Origin: Methylomonas sp.
Lineage (GTDB): Bacteria; Pseudomonadota; Gammaproteobacteria; Methylococcales; Methylomonadaceae
DNA length: 17,862 nucleotides
Assembly: GCA_026990815.1 (NCBI GenBank)
Contig: JALXCS010000206.1
Span: 1-17,862 of the forward strand
Direction of reading: 5' to 3'
Position numbers and translations under genes: made by a program. The notes beneath the pieces are model-generated. The model saw only the letters and a program-made list of their open reading frames with translations, had not been told where the DNA came from and made no database searches. Shown one piece after another: positions 1-9,200 of this stretch; position 1 is the first letter of the stretch, and each line of letters starts with the position of its first letter.

Positions 1-100
1 AAAATCGTTAAAAAATTATAATTTTTTTACCGAAACCGGCAATGACTGCCGAAAAAACCATTACATCACATACAAATCCCGTCCAGTAGAGTTAATAGAC

Positions 101-106
101 TATAAT
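101..106 (+). promoter_or_regulatory. possible -10 element before acyltransferase gene
   Basis: A perfect TATAAT lies 21 bases before the GTG at 128 and 39 bases before the alternative ATG at 146. No convincing -35 hexamer is seen at 16–18 bases upstream. A start of transcription near 113 would leave a very short leader for the GTG and a more usual leader for the ATG. The call rests on the -10 match alone in AT-rich DNA. Confidence 0.3.
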
Positions 107-127
107 TCGCATCTTATCTTTCAAATA

Positions 128-1015
128 GTGTTTTCCCATTACATCATGCATCGAGTTCTTTATTACACGGTTTTACCGCTTTTCTGGTCAATATCTCTGT
201 TACCTATTTCGGTTCTTTATGTTTTTTCAGATTTTTTATATTTCATCATTTTTGTAATTATTGGCTACCGGAAAAAAGTCGTACTGGAAAATCTTAGAAA
301 TGCCTTTCCTGATAAGACCGAACAGGAAATCAAACACATCATGCGCGAATATTATCATTATCTCTGCGATTTACTGGTAGAAGTTCTGAAAGGCGCAACA
401 ATGACCAAAGAAGAATATCAACAGCGATGGACTGCAGACGCCACTGAAGTAAACAAAATTCACGCCCAGAATCGCAGTGCAATTTTCATACTTGGCCATT
501 TTGGCAACTGGGAAGCCGCGGCTCCTGTTTGTACTTTTAATTCAAACTATCATGTCAACATTATTTATAAGCCCATCGCAAATAGCTATATGGAAAAGCT
601 GATTAACAAAATAAGGACCCGATTTGACAATAAAGTAACCCCGATGGACAAGATTTTAAGACAGATGATCAAAGATAAAAACAAGCATGATTTGATTGCT
701 TACGCATTTGTTTCAGACCAATCCCCGTCTCCCAAAAATGCCTTCTGGATGGAGTTTTTGAATCAGCAAACAGCAGTCTTTACGGGTGTTGAAAAAATTG
801 CCCAAAAACTTAATATTCCTGTTATTTATATTTCTGTACAACGAAAAAAACGTGGCCACTATCATATTCAGCCAACTGTACTGTTTGAAAATCCTAAAGA
901 AACAAAAGAAGGCGAAATCATGCACTCCTTTATGAAACACCTGGAACAGGATATCATCAAAAACCCTGCTTGCTGGCTCTGGTCTCATCGAAGATGGAAG
1001 CATAAACAAACATAA
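128..1015 (+). CDS. lysophospholipid/lipid A acyltransferase, LpxL/HtrB family
   Basis: This is a membrane-associated acyltransferase of the lipid A biosynthesis (LpxL/HtrB-like) superfamily, expected to move an acyl chain onto a lipid A or lysophospholipid acceptor at the inner membrane. The HX4E catalytic motif is present as HFGNWE at residues 124–129. An N-terminal hydrophobic stretch (about 9–46) would anchor it, SDQSP lies at 196–200, and the basic end WLWSHRRWKHK closes the protein. The length of 295 residues fits the family. The start is uncertain: the frame opens with GTG at 128, and an in-frame ATG at 146 (residue 7) is as likely, because neither has a clear Shine-Dalgarno. It stands alone, with 180 bases before the next gene. 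The DQSP and WLWSHRRWK(H)K signatures recall Bacteroidota homologues, which hints at transfer. The exact acceptor cannot be told from sequence. Confidence 0.85.
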   Translation: MFSHYIMHRVLYYTVLPLFWSISLLPISVLYVFSDFLYFIIFVIIGYRKKVVLENLRNAFPDKTEQEIKHIMREYYHYLCDLLVEVLKGATMTKEEYQQRWTADATEVNKIHAQNRSAIFILGHFGNWEAAAPVCTFNSNYHVNIIYKPIANSYMEKLINKIRTRFDNKVTPMDKILRQMIKDKNKHDLIAYAFVSDQSPSPKNAFWMEFLNQQTAVFTGVEKIAQKLNIPVIYISVQRKKRGHYHIQPTVLFENPKETKEGEIMHSFMKHLEQDIIKNPACWLWSHRRWKHKQT

Positions 1016-1143
1016 AGCCGTTGGCTTCTCTGTACTCAGCTAACATCTAGAAAGCCCCAACATTTTTTTTGTTTTTTAGCAACAAAAAACCACGAAAAAA
1101 CTCAGTGAAAAAAACTTTGATGCTGAGATATAGCTATCGCTAG

Positions 1144-1152
1144 TGGTATACT
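1144..1152 (+). promoter_or_regulatory. extended -10 promoter for the phosphatase pair
   Basis: TGGTATACT is an extended -10 element (TGn plus TATACT, five of six matches to TATAAT). It lies 43 bases before the ATG at 1196. No good -35 hexamer sits at normal spacing, which is acceptable for extended -10 promoters. It would drive both phosphatase genes at 1196–4744. Confidence 0.4.
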
Positions 1153-1195
1153 GCAATTCTTCAAAATTCGCATTATCCGTGTTCCAAAAAAGCCA

Positions 1196-3463
1196 ATGCA
1201 TCATTTGTTTGAAAGCCTTTCCCTAAATATTCTAATTCTCGATATTACCCCGCTGGAGCACAAAAACAGCTTTTATTTTGAAATCCAATACCTGAATAAA
1301 CAAGCCAGCCAGTTTTTAGGATATCTGCCTGAAGAGTTACAGAATAAAGCGATTTATGAAATCACTTGCCCAGAAATCCCTGCTGACTTTTGGAATAATG
1401 CTTTCAAGCAATATCAACAAGATAAAACCAAAAACTCATTTTCCACAAAATTACTTGATAGCAATAATAATTCAATCGATTGCCTGATTTCTTTCTCAAA
1501 ATTACCCACCAATAACTCCAATAATCATAAATATTGTGTTTTTCTACAAGAGAATGCCGATTTTGCCAAATGCGAGCAGAATCTGGCCATTATGCGTTTG
1601 GCCATCGAACAAAGCGTATGTGCAGTAATGATTACTGATGCCAAGGGACATATCGTCTATATCAATCCAAAATTTATTGAATTGACAGGATTTTCCGAGC
1701 AGGAATTATTAGGTTCTAACCCCCGTATATTCCAGTCTGGCTACACGTCTCCCGAGCAATATCAAGCGATGTGGGAATCATTAACCGATATAGGGCAATG
1801 GCAGGGAGAATTAAAAAACAGAAAAAAAAATAATGGAATCTACTGGGTTAAAGAGAATATCACTGCCATCAAAAATAATCGCAATGAAATTACACATTAT
1901 CTTTCTATTGCCGAGGACATTACTCAGAACCGGGAGGTTAAATCTGCTCTAACAGAAAGCGAAGCACGCTTCAGTCAAATGGCCGATATGACGGGTGAAT
2001 GGCTTTGGGAACAAGACCCGCATGGCTTCTATATTTATAGCAGTATTGCGGTAAAAAAAATCCTGGGCTATCTTCCAGACGAGGTACTTGGCAAACATTA
2101 CAGCGAATTATTAGCACCGCAGGACAAGCAAAAACGCTCCAAGGGTTCAGCATCATTAAAGCCATTTTATTCGTTGACCAATTACTATCGGCATAAAGAC
2201 GGCCACCAAGTAATTACGGAATCGACTGGACTACCAATAAAAAATCATGCAGGAAAAGTGACAAAATGGCGCGGCGTTGACCGGGATATTACTGCTCAAA
2301 AACATTTTCAGGATGCTTTGATTGAAAGCGAAAAACGTACCCGCCTGATTATTGAAAGCGCACTCAATGCTATCGTCATCATTGATTCATACTGTATTAT
2401 TGATGACTGGAATCATCATGCCGAAAAAATGTTTGGCTGGCCACATCAAGAGGCAATCGGCCAGCGCGTTGATGAACTTATTATTCCAATACGATTTCGA
2501 CCGTTATTTCATAAAGAAATAAGAAAATTCTTGAAAACCGGAAAATCAAAAATAATTAATAAACGCCTTGAAAGCTTTGCCATTCGCCGCGATAACAGTG
2601 AATTTCCAGTCGAATTCAGTCTTTCGCCACTAAAATTGGGAAATGCATTTATTTTTAGTGGTTTTATTCATGACATTACCGCCCGACGGAACGCAGAGCA
2701 ACAGATTCGCCAGGCTCAGATCAATCTCGCCATTACTCAAAGTGAATTTAAAATTGCCCATCAAATCCAATCCACACTCTTACCTTCGGCGCCAATTAAC
2801 ACGTCTCAATTTGAAATCACTGGCCTGTGTCTTCCTGCTGATCAAGTTGGAGGTGATTATTTCGATTATTTTTACCGTGACGAAAAATGTCTGGATTTTG
2901 TGATTGCAGATGTTTCCGGCCACTCTATCGGGCCAGCGCTTTTTATGGTTGAAACACGCAGTGTAATCCGCGCACAACTGAATAAATCCGCGAGTCCTGC
3001 AGAAACCCTGGACATGCTTAATAGCGTATTATTTCATGACCTGGATAATGCTGATTATTTTATTACCTTGTTTTATTGTCAATATTTTCCGGATAATCAG
3101 CAACTGTTTTTTGCAAATGCCGGACATCCACCACCATTAATTTTTCGCCACAAAAAAAATTTTTGCACTCTACTTGATGCAGAAGGGTTGGTACTGGGCG
3201 TGCGCAAACGGGTTATTTTTGAAGAAAAAAAGCTGTCCCTTGAAAGCGGTGACTTTATCCTGTTCTATACCGACGGCCTTACCGAAACAGAAAACCAGGA
3301 TGGTGATTTTTTTGGTATTAAAAGGGTTTGTCATATTATTTCCAGTCATGCGGGAAATGCGCCAAAAACAATTATAGATACCCTGCTTTATGAACTTAAA
3401 AAATTCAAAGGCAATGAAGTATTTATTGACGATATCACACTGATGATTTTGAAGATTGTCTAG
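1196..3463 (+). CDS. multi-PAS SpoIIE/RsbU-type PP2C serine phosphatase
   Basis: This is a cytoplasmic signal-sensing protein phosphatase. Domains in order: a degenerate PAS (about 5–118), a clear PAS (130–245, with NPRIFQSG and GQWQGE hallmarks), a third PAS with PAC end (255–372, WRGVDRDIT), a fourth PAS (378–500, ending GFIHDIT), a short helical linker ending IQSTLLPS, then a SpoIIE/PP2C domain (about 530–755). The metal-binding aspartates of the PP2C fold are present at D554 (VGGDYFDYF), D572 (ADVSGHSIG), D693 (TDGLTE) and D745/D746 (DDIT), so it should be active. No membrane segment is seen. Known family members dephosphorylate STAS-domain antagonists such as RsbV. A STAS protein is encoded at 11470–11808 and is the obvious candidate substrate (inference). 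The ATG has no strong Shine-Dalgarno. The downstream phosphatase starts 3 bases after its stop. Confidence 0.93.
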   Translation: MHHLFESLSLNILILDITPLEHKNSFYFEIQYLNKQASQFLGYLPEELQNKAIYEITCPEIPADFWNNAFKQYQQDKTKNSFSTKLLDSNNNSIDCLISFSKLPTNNSNNHKYCVFLQENADFAKCEQNLAIMRLAIEQSVCAVMITDAKGHIVYINPKFIELTGFSEQELLGSNPRIFQSGYTSPEQYQAMWESLTDIGQWQGELKNRKKNNGIYWVKENITAIKNNRNEITHYLSIAEDITQNREVKSALTESEARFSQMADMTGEWLWEQDPHGFYIYSSIAVKKILGYLPDEVLGKHYSELLAPQDKQKRSKGSASLKPFYSLTNYYRHKDGHQVITESTGLPIKNHAGKVTKWRGVDRDITAQKHFQDALIESEKRTRLIIESALNAIVIIDSYCIIDDWNHHAEKMFGWPHQEAIGQRVDELIIPIRFRPLFHKEIRKFLKTGKSKIINKRLESFAIRRDNSEFPVEFSLSPLKLGNAFIFSGFIHDITARRNAEQQIRQAQINLAITQSEFKIAHQIQSTLLPSAPINTSQFEITGLCLPADQVGGDYFDYFYRDEKCLDFVIADVSGHSIGPALFMVETRSVIRAQLNKSASPAETLDMLNSVLFHDLDNADYFITLFYCQYFPDNQQLFFANAGHPPPLIFRHKKNFCTLLDAEGLVLGVRKRVIFEEKKLSLESGDFILFYTDGLTETENQDGDFFGIKRVCHIISSHAGNAPKTIIDTLLYELKKFKGNEVFIDDITLMILKIV

Positions 3464-3466
3464 ATC

Positions 3467-4744
3467 ATGGCTGATCAGTCCCCAGATCCATTTAATAGTA
3501 ACGATCATCGACTCACCGACCTGTTCAGGATATTGGAAATCACCCGAAATCTTGCGATTAATAGCGATTTACAGTCGCTATTGAAACAAATTGAGAATGC
3601 TGTTACTGAAATTTTTCAATGTGAACGCGCAACCGTATTTGTTCACGATAAAAAAACCAATGAGTTGTTCAGCTTTGTCAATCAAAGACAGGAATGTGTA
3701 CGAATAGCTGCTACTCAGGGAATTGCAGGCTTTTGCTTCCAAAATGGAACAGTTTGCACGGTTGAAGATGCTTACAATGACACAAGATTCAACAAAATTA
3801 TTGATCAAAAAACCGGTTTTCGTACTTCTAATATTCTTGCATGTCCCTTGTATGGGGTTCAGCAACATTGTTTAGGCGTTCTGGAGGTTATCAATAAAGC
3901 ATCAGGTACTTTTGATCAATGGGATAGAATCTTAATCAAAACATTCGCTGCACAATGCGGGATGGCGATTCACCGGCAGTTTCTTACTGAACAAACCATT
4001 GAAAAACAACGTATTAAAAGAGACCTTGATCTTGCCAGAAAAATTCAGATCGGTTTGTTGCCAAAATCCCCCCCCGAAGCTCCGGGATTTGATATTTTTG
4101 GCTGGAGTCAGGCGGCTGAAGAAACCGGAGGAGATTTCTTTGACTTCCTGAATTTAAAAAATGGCCAATTTTTAGCTTGCATTGCCGATGTCGCTGGCCA
4201 TGGTATCGGATCTGCAATAATTGCTGCTGAATGTAGTGCTTTACTAAGATCGGCGTTTACGCTTGCTCCTGAAATACCCGATTCGCTGAAACATATTAAC
4301 AAATTGTTATGTGAAAATATTCCCGAGAATTATTTTATTACCGCTTTTGTTTGCTCGTTAAATGCTAACACATCAACTCTGTATTTTATTTCTGCCGGTC
4401 ATGGACCGGTCCTTTTGTTCCGGTCTCAAAAAAATCAGGTCGAACATCTTCCTATCCATGAACTGCCCTTAGGTATATTTACTGATACTTCTTATAGAAG
4501 GCAGGAATCCATCCATTTGGATTCAGGCGATATCCTGGCCGCTTTCACCGATGGATTTTATGAATGGGAAAACCCTCGAAATTTAAGTTTTGGCATCGAA
4601 AATATCGCCAAAACCATCATAGAAAATAAAAACCTGGCAGCTAAAGAAATAATTGCGGCAGTCTATCAGGCATTATTAAATCATTGTCAACATACTGTAC
4701 AAACAGATGATATAACAGCAGTCGTTATCAAAAAAATAAAATAA
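3467..4744 (+). CDS. GAF-domain SpoIIE/RsbU-type PP2C serine phosphatase
   Basis: This is the second PP2C-type phosphatase of the pair. A GAF domain fills about residues 30–170 (core ERATVFVHD, TQGIAGFC, NILACPL, GVLEVINK). A linker with DLDLARKIQIGLLPK (186–200) follows, a segment well conserved before SpoIIE domains, and then the catalytic domain to the end. Metal ligands are D223 (GGDFFDF), D241 (ADVAGHGIG), D362 (TDGFYEW) and D414/D415 (TDDIT), so activity is expected. The ATG lies 3 bases after the stop of the PAS phosphatase and has no convincing ribosome binding site, which points to translational coupling. The two proteins share the effector domain but have different sensors, so they probably feed separate signals into the same STAS protein (inference). 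GAF domains bind small ligands such as cyclic nucleotides or haem; the ligand here is unknown. Confidence 0.92.
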   Translation: MADQSPDPFNSNDHRLTDLFRILEITRNLAINSDLQSLLKQIENAVTEIFQCERATVFVHDKKTNELFSFVNQRQECVRIAATQGIAGFCFQNGTVCTVEDAYNDTRFNKIIDQKTGFRTSNILACPLYGVQQHCLGVLEVINKASGTFDQWDRILIKTFAAQCGMAIHRQFLTEQTIEKQRIKRDLDLARKIQIGLLPKSPPEAPGFDIFGWSQAAEETGGDFFDFLNLKNGQFLACIADVAGHGIGSAIIAAECSALLRSAFTLAPEIPDSLKHINKLLCENIPENYFITAFVCSLNANTSTLYFISAGHGPVLLFRSQKNQVEHLPIHELPLGIFTDTSYRRQESIHLDSGDILAAFTDGFYEWENPRNLSFGIENIAKTIIENKNLAAKEIIAAVYQALLNHCQHTVQTDDITAVVIKKIK

Positions 4745-4759
4745 TTTTTTTACACCTTA

Positions 4760-4867
4760 TTAATTTTGTTCAGCTAGTCGAGATTTTCTTTTCAAAACAA
4801 CCCATAAAATAGATAAATTTATAACCACCTGAATGGTACTAGAAATCGCTACAAATATTGCCTTCAT
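4760..4867 (-). CDS. 35-residue single-span membrane microprotein, unknown
   Basis: A short ORF on the minus strand reads MKAIFVAISS…, has a continuous hydrophobic segment at about residues 3–27, and ends in a basic, polar tail (VVLKRKSRLAEQN). It therefore looks like a small inner-membrane protein with its positive tail on the cytoplasmic side. What makes it credible is the start: ATG preceded by GAGGTGAG (4872–4879 on the plus strand) with about 6 bases between core and start, a better Shine-Dalgarno than most larger genes here have. It converges on the GAF phosphatase, whose stop is 15 bases away, and diverges from the response regulator. I do not recognise a family. Placement beside signalling genes suggests, but does not show, a regulatory or membrane-tethering role. 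It could be a chance ORF in AT-rich DNA. Confidence 0.55.
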   Translation of the reverse strand: MKAIFVAISSTIQVVINLSILWVVLKRKSRLAEQN

Positions 4868-4930
4868 TGTTCTCACCTCGAAAAAGTAATGCTTTCAAAT
4901 TTAGTATCGCCTCAAAATCAATAAGTTTCC

Positions 4931-4943
4931 GTGATCTAATCAC
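4931..4943. promoter_or_regulatory. small perfect dyad GTGAT-N3-ATCAC
   Basis: GTGAT, CTA, ATCAC forms a 5-base perfect inverted repeat in the gap between the divergent microprotein and response regulator genes. On the plus strand it is followed by a T-run (4947–4952), so it could be either an operator half-site pair or a weak terminator for the phosphatase transcript. The spacing does not match Crp or FNR sites. The short stem keeps confidence low. Confidence 0.25.
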
Positions 4944-4996
4944 CAATTTTTTATGAATTATTACCGTCTAGATTGAAAAAAAAATATCCAAAAAAT

Positions 4997-5024
4997 TTGG
5001 CAAAAATCAATGATCTTCTACACT
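4997..5024 (+). promoter_or_regulatory. possible sigma70-type promoter for the response regulator
   Basis: TTGGCA (4997–5002) and TACACT (5019–5024) are separated by 16 bases, giving five of six and four of six matches to the sigma70 consensus. The -10 ends 51 bases before the ATG at 5076. This is the best pair in the intergenic region, but AT-rich background makes chance matches common. Confidence 0.35.
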
Positions 5025-5075
5025 GTATTTTAATAACAACTTCTTTTTTATAGCTTCAAACCAGGCTTTTACTTT

Positions 5076-6296
5076 ATGACAAACAAAATTGACGTTCTCG
5101 CAATTGACGATGATAAGTTTGTCCAAAAAATGATAACGAGGGCACTCAGTTCAGATGATCTTGTTGTGCGAACAGCCAACGATGGTGAATCTGGCATCAA
5201 AGAAGCGACTCAAAATCCCCCTGATATTATACTTCTCGATGTCGAAATGCCCGGCATGAATGGTTATGAGGTCTGTGACTATTTTCGAAATAACGAACAA
5301 ACCAGACAAGTTCCAATTGTCTTTTTATCCTCACACAGCTCACTACGGGAGCGATTACAAGGCTATGAAGTTGGTGCAGACGATTACCTGATCAAACCTT
5401 TTGAAGCAGAACATTTACTGGCACGAATTAATGTTCTGATTAAACTGTACCAAGAACGCAAGGAACTAAAACAGAAATTTGAATTAGCCCAAAAAACTGC
5501 CATTATGGCCATGACTGGCTCAGGTGAGCTTGGCAGGGCTATGCAATATCTTGAACAAAGTTTGAGTTATCAAAATGTAGATGATTTAATCAACGGTTTA
5601 TTTGAAACCACCAATCAATTTTCATTAAATTGCTGCATTATGATCGTTGATGATGGACAATATTTGTGGTACTCCTCAGAAGGCATCATTAGCCCGCTGG
5701 AAAAAGAGCTATTGGAAATGTGCGACAGGTCGGTTCGATTTCTGGATTTTGGCGCTCGTACCATAATCAATTATCCTCTAGCCAGCCTGTTGATAAAAAA
5801 CATGCCACTGGATGATATGGAACGATATGGCAGAATGAAAGATCTTTTGCCCATTCTGATCTCTGCAATTAACACCAAAATCAACACCTTAAAAACCCAA
5901 GAATCCTTGACCGAACAAAGCGTTAATCTACTGGAATCATTCAAAATGATTAAACGCAACCTTTATCATCTAGGCACAACCATCGTTAAAAACCGCAAAG
6001 ATAGCCGAACCATCATGAGCAGCCTGGTGGAAGATCTGAATTATGACTTACTACGGATGGGACTGGAAGAAGATCAGGAAGAATTTTTACTTAACCGTAT
6101 TGATTCGGCCATTGAAGAAGCAATGATCCAAATTGATGCCGGTAAGGAAATTCGCGATGTACTAACATTTATCCTGAACAATCTTCGTAATGTCATGGAC
6201 AAACAGGAAACGCTGTTTAATGCTTTTATTGCAAGCCTGGCTACCGAATCTTCAGATCACGATGATGCCCTGGACGATGGGGTTGAATTATTTTAA
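5076..6296 (+). CDS. response regulator with unrecognised C-terminal region
   Basis: Residues 1–125 are a complete receiver domain: acidic pocket D11–D13 (IDDDK), phosphoacceptor D55 (LLDVEMPGMNG), the Thr/Ser position at S85/S86 (FLSS), and the conserved lysine K107 (IKPF). A coiled linker follows (about 120–150). Residues about 155–290 resemble a divergent GAF-like fold by pattern only, and the rest is mostly helical with an acidic tail (SSDHDDALDDGVELF). No DNA-binding, GGDEF, EAL, HD-GYP, histidine kinase or PP2C motif is seen, so output is probably by protein contact. No cognate histidine kinase lies in the window. The nearest AGG is about 12 bases before the ATG, so the ribosome binding site is weak. 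Its stop overlaps the end of the glutamate dehydrogenase gene on the other strand by nine bases. Lying between phosphatases and the antagonist/kinase pair, it may belong to the same circuit. Confidence 0.88.
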   Translation: MTNKIDVLAIDDDKFVQKMITRALSSDDLVVRTANDGESGIKEATQNPPDIILLDVEMPGMNGYEVCDYFRNNEQTRQVPIVFLSSHSSLRERLQGYEVGADDYLIKPFEAEHLLARINVLIKLYQERKELKQKFELAQKTAIMAMTGSGELGRAMQYLEQSLSYQNVDDLINGLFETTNQFSLNCCIMIVDDGQYLWYSSEGIISPLEKELLEMCDRSVRFLDFGARTIINYPLASLLIKNMPLDDMERYGRMKDLLPILISAINTKINTLKTQESLTEQSVNLLESFKMIKRNLYHLGTTIVKNRKDSRTIMSSLVEDLNYDLLRMGLEEDQEEFLLNRIDSAIEEAMIQIDAGKEIRDVLTFILNNLRNVMDKQETLFNAFIASLATESSDHDDALDDGVELF

Positions 6297-9200
6297 TCGT
6301 TGTAATACCTTGTTTAAGGCAATAAATGGCAACAGATTTGTTGGTTCATTATCGTTAATTTGTTGCAAAATATCCTGAAACTCTTCAAATCTTGATTTTC
6401 TATCAGGGTGCATAAAATAATCCAGACACCCCCTCCCCTCTACCATGATTTTTTTAACCAAGTCAGCTAAAGCTTGTTTGATATCCACACGTAACTCAAA
6501 GGTAATTTTTTTCTCCCAAAAATCATGCTGCGGCAGCGTTAGCAGTTTCTGCCCCAACTCGTTCAAACCTAAAAAAACCTTTGTAGCTTCAAAAAGTTCC
6601 AAAATTTCTGCCATATCTTGTTCAGTTTCCATTGCGACTGAAACAAGAACCGGAAAATCATCCAGTTTTGAAATAATAATAATTCGCCGTGCCAACTCGT
6701 TAGGTACGCCTTTATATTGATAATCAGCTAGCTGTTTGCTTAATTTTGGTGTTTGCTCAATATACTGGGTATAGTATTGTTCATAGCCTCCATAAGATTC
6801 TTCTAAGCTTTCAAGGGTTTGCTGATCCGGACAAATTTTCTGCTGATGAATTTTTTGCCATTGACATAATTCCAGCAAACTGTCTTCCAGAATCATTAAT
6901 AATGCATATTGTTCATCGGTGGCGATCTGATTATCCAGAGAAAAAACTGCCTGCCGCACTGCATCGCCTTTTAGCATTTGATCAAAAGTCAAATAACAAC
7001 TGACTGCATCAATCATCACCGAGTTTTCATCATCAACCCCAAAATGCAAAAAACCACAACCGGTATGATTAATAATCTGACTGCTGATAACGGTGGCTTT
7101 TATTTCTTTGGCCAAAGGATGTTGAAGCACCTGTTTTTGAAACCGGGAAACTACCAGCTGAGGAAAATAACCCAACAAATAATCATCATAGCAATCGGAC
7201 TGAATGAAAGATTGCTGCTCCAATAGTTGTTGCTTTAAACGAATTTTACTGCTGGCCATTAATACCGCTAATTCCGGTCGGGTTAAACCAGCTTTTTGGC
7301 GCTCCTTTAGTTCTTTGGAATGGGGAAACGCTTCTATTTGACGATCCAACAAGCCCAGATTTTCTAAATAATCTGCAACTTGTAAAAAAGTATCTGGGTT
7401 TTTCTCAGACCTGAACCTATCCAGGGACAAACATAAACTCTGAGCATAATTATTAGCCAACACCGCACCACAGACATCAGGACAGATTTCCATAAATAAG
7501 GGTTGATAATCATCAATGCTCTGCTGCTTTTTCAAACCAGACAAGAAGATTTTCAAATTTACCTCATGATCAGAAATATCTACACCCGCTGAATTGTCAA
7601 TTGCATCGGTATTAATCCGTCCTCCAGATAAAGCGTATTCAATTCTGCCCTTTTGGGTAAATCCCAAGTTAGCCCCTTCCCCTACAACTCTAGCCTGGAT
7701 ATTAAAAGCGTCAACACGAACATTATTATTGGCCCGATCCCCTGCATCGCCGTGCGATTCGTTACCGCTTTTAACATAGGTTCCTATACCTCCAAACCAC
7801 AGCAAGTCAACTTCTGCACACAGTAAGAAACGAATAAGTGATTCAGCATCCAACGAGCGATAACGAATTTTCAGCCATTTTTTGACTTCACCTGAAATGG
7901 CAATACTTTTGGCATCACGTCGAAAAACACCTCCCCCTTGTGAAATCAGTTCTCGATCATAATCTGCCCAGCTGGAACCAGGCAATTCAAACAAACGTTT
8001 TCGCTCATTAAAGGCTGCTTCCATATCAACTGGATTTGGGTCAATAAAAATATGCCTCCCACTGACCGCTGCTTTTAATTGAATATAAGGTGACAACAAC
8101 ATGCCGTTGCCAAAAACATCACCATCCATACTACCGATTCCAACAACGGTAAAAGCTTCAGCCTGTATATTTTTTCCTAATTCTCGAAAATGTCGCTTCA
8201 CACACTCCCAGGCGCCTCTCGCAGTAATCCCTAATTGCTTATGGTTGTACCCATTTGAACCGCCACTGGCAAAAGCATCTGCAAGCCAAAAATGGTACTT
8301 GGCCGCTATAGCATTGGCAATATCAGGAAATTGTGCTGTGCCTTTATCTGCAGCCACCACTAAATAAGGATCAGGATCATCATAACTGACAATACCGGGT
8401 AATTGTATGACCAAGTCGTCAACATAATTATCCGTTAAATCTAGAAGCCCCTGAATCAATGTCATATAGGCCTGCTTTCCAGCTTCTCGAAAATCCAGTT
8501 CAAGATTTTGTGGCTTAACTACAAAGCCGCCCTTCGCGCCCGTTGGTACAATCAAGGCATTTTTACTCATCTGGGTTTGCATTAGTCCCAAAATTTCAGT
8601 TCTGAAGTCATCAGGACGGTCAGACCAGCGTATTCCTCCTCTGGATATCTTGCCTCCCCTTAAATGTAAACCTTCCATGTGCACCGCATGAACATAAATT
8701 TCATGTTGAGGCCGTGGTGTGGGCATGTCGATAATACCGAGACTGTTAATTTTGATACTGACAAAAAAATCATCCAATTCACGACGTACATAATAATTTG
8801 TCCGGACCGTTGCATCGATCAAATTAAACAACGTCCGTAAAATTCTATCGTCATTAATATCGGTAATGACTTCCATAGCCTGTGATAACTTCAATCGCCT
8901 TGGAGACAATGCCTGTTCTTCTCTGTCAAGCGGGTCATGCCAGTCTGATGAAGGTATAAACCGAGCTTCAAAATAATCAAATAAACATTTGGCAACTTCT
9001 GTATTTTGCTTCAAGGCGCGATCGAAACTGGAAATTTTGGTTTGATATCCCAGTTGCATGTAATAGTTTCGATAACCTCTAAGGACCTCAATTTCATGCC
9101 AAGCCAACCCTGTTAAAATGAGCAAACTATTTAATGAGTCATTTTCTGTTTTTTTCGCAAATATTCTTCTGATAAGATCCAATAGACGAGCTTTTAATAC

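Noticed and set aside
11..26. Perfect 16-base AT palindrome
   Set aside because: It is made only of A and T in AT-rich DNA at the window edge; chance is likely and no gene context is visible to the left.
37..52. Hairpin CGGCA-ATGAC-TGCCG near the left edge as a terminator
   Set aside because: The stem is only five pairs and is not followed by a T-run on either strand.
713..1009. 98-codon minus-strand ORF inside the acyltransferase
   Set aside because: It is antisense to a gene with intact catalytic motifs and shows no recognisable domain; treated as a shadow frame.
1016..1100. T-run and A-run after the acyltransferase as an intrinsic terminator
   Set aside because: The possible stem GTTTTTT/AAAAAAC has only one G/C pair and the T-run lies mainly before it, so it does not have a terminator's shape.
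3170..3508. 112-codon minus-strand ORF over the PP2C domain end
   Set aside because: It is antisense to conserved catalytic sequence and spans two phosphatase genes; no independent support.
4931..4943. Crp or FNR site at the GTGAT dyad
   Set aside because: Crp needs TGTGA-N6-TCACA and FNR TTGAT-N4-ATCAA; the spacing and outer bases do not fit, so it is listed only as an unnamed dyad.
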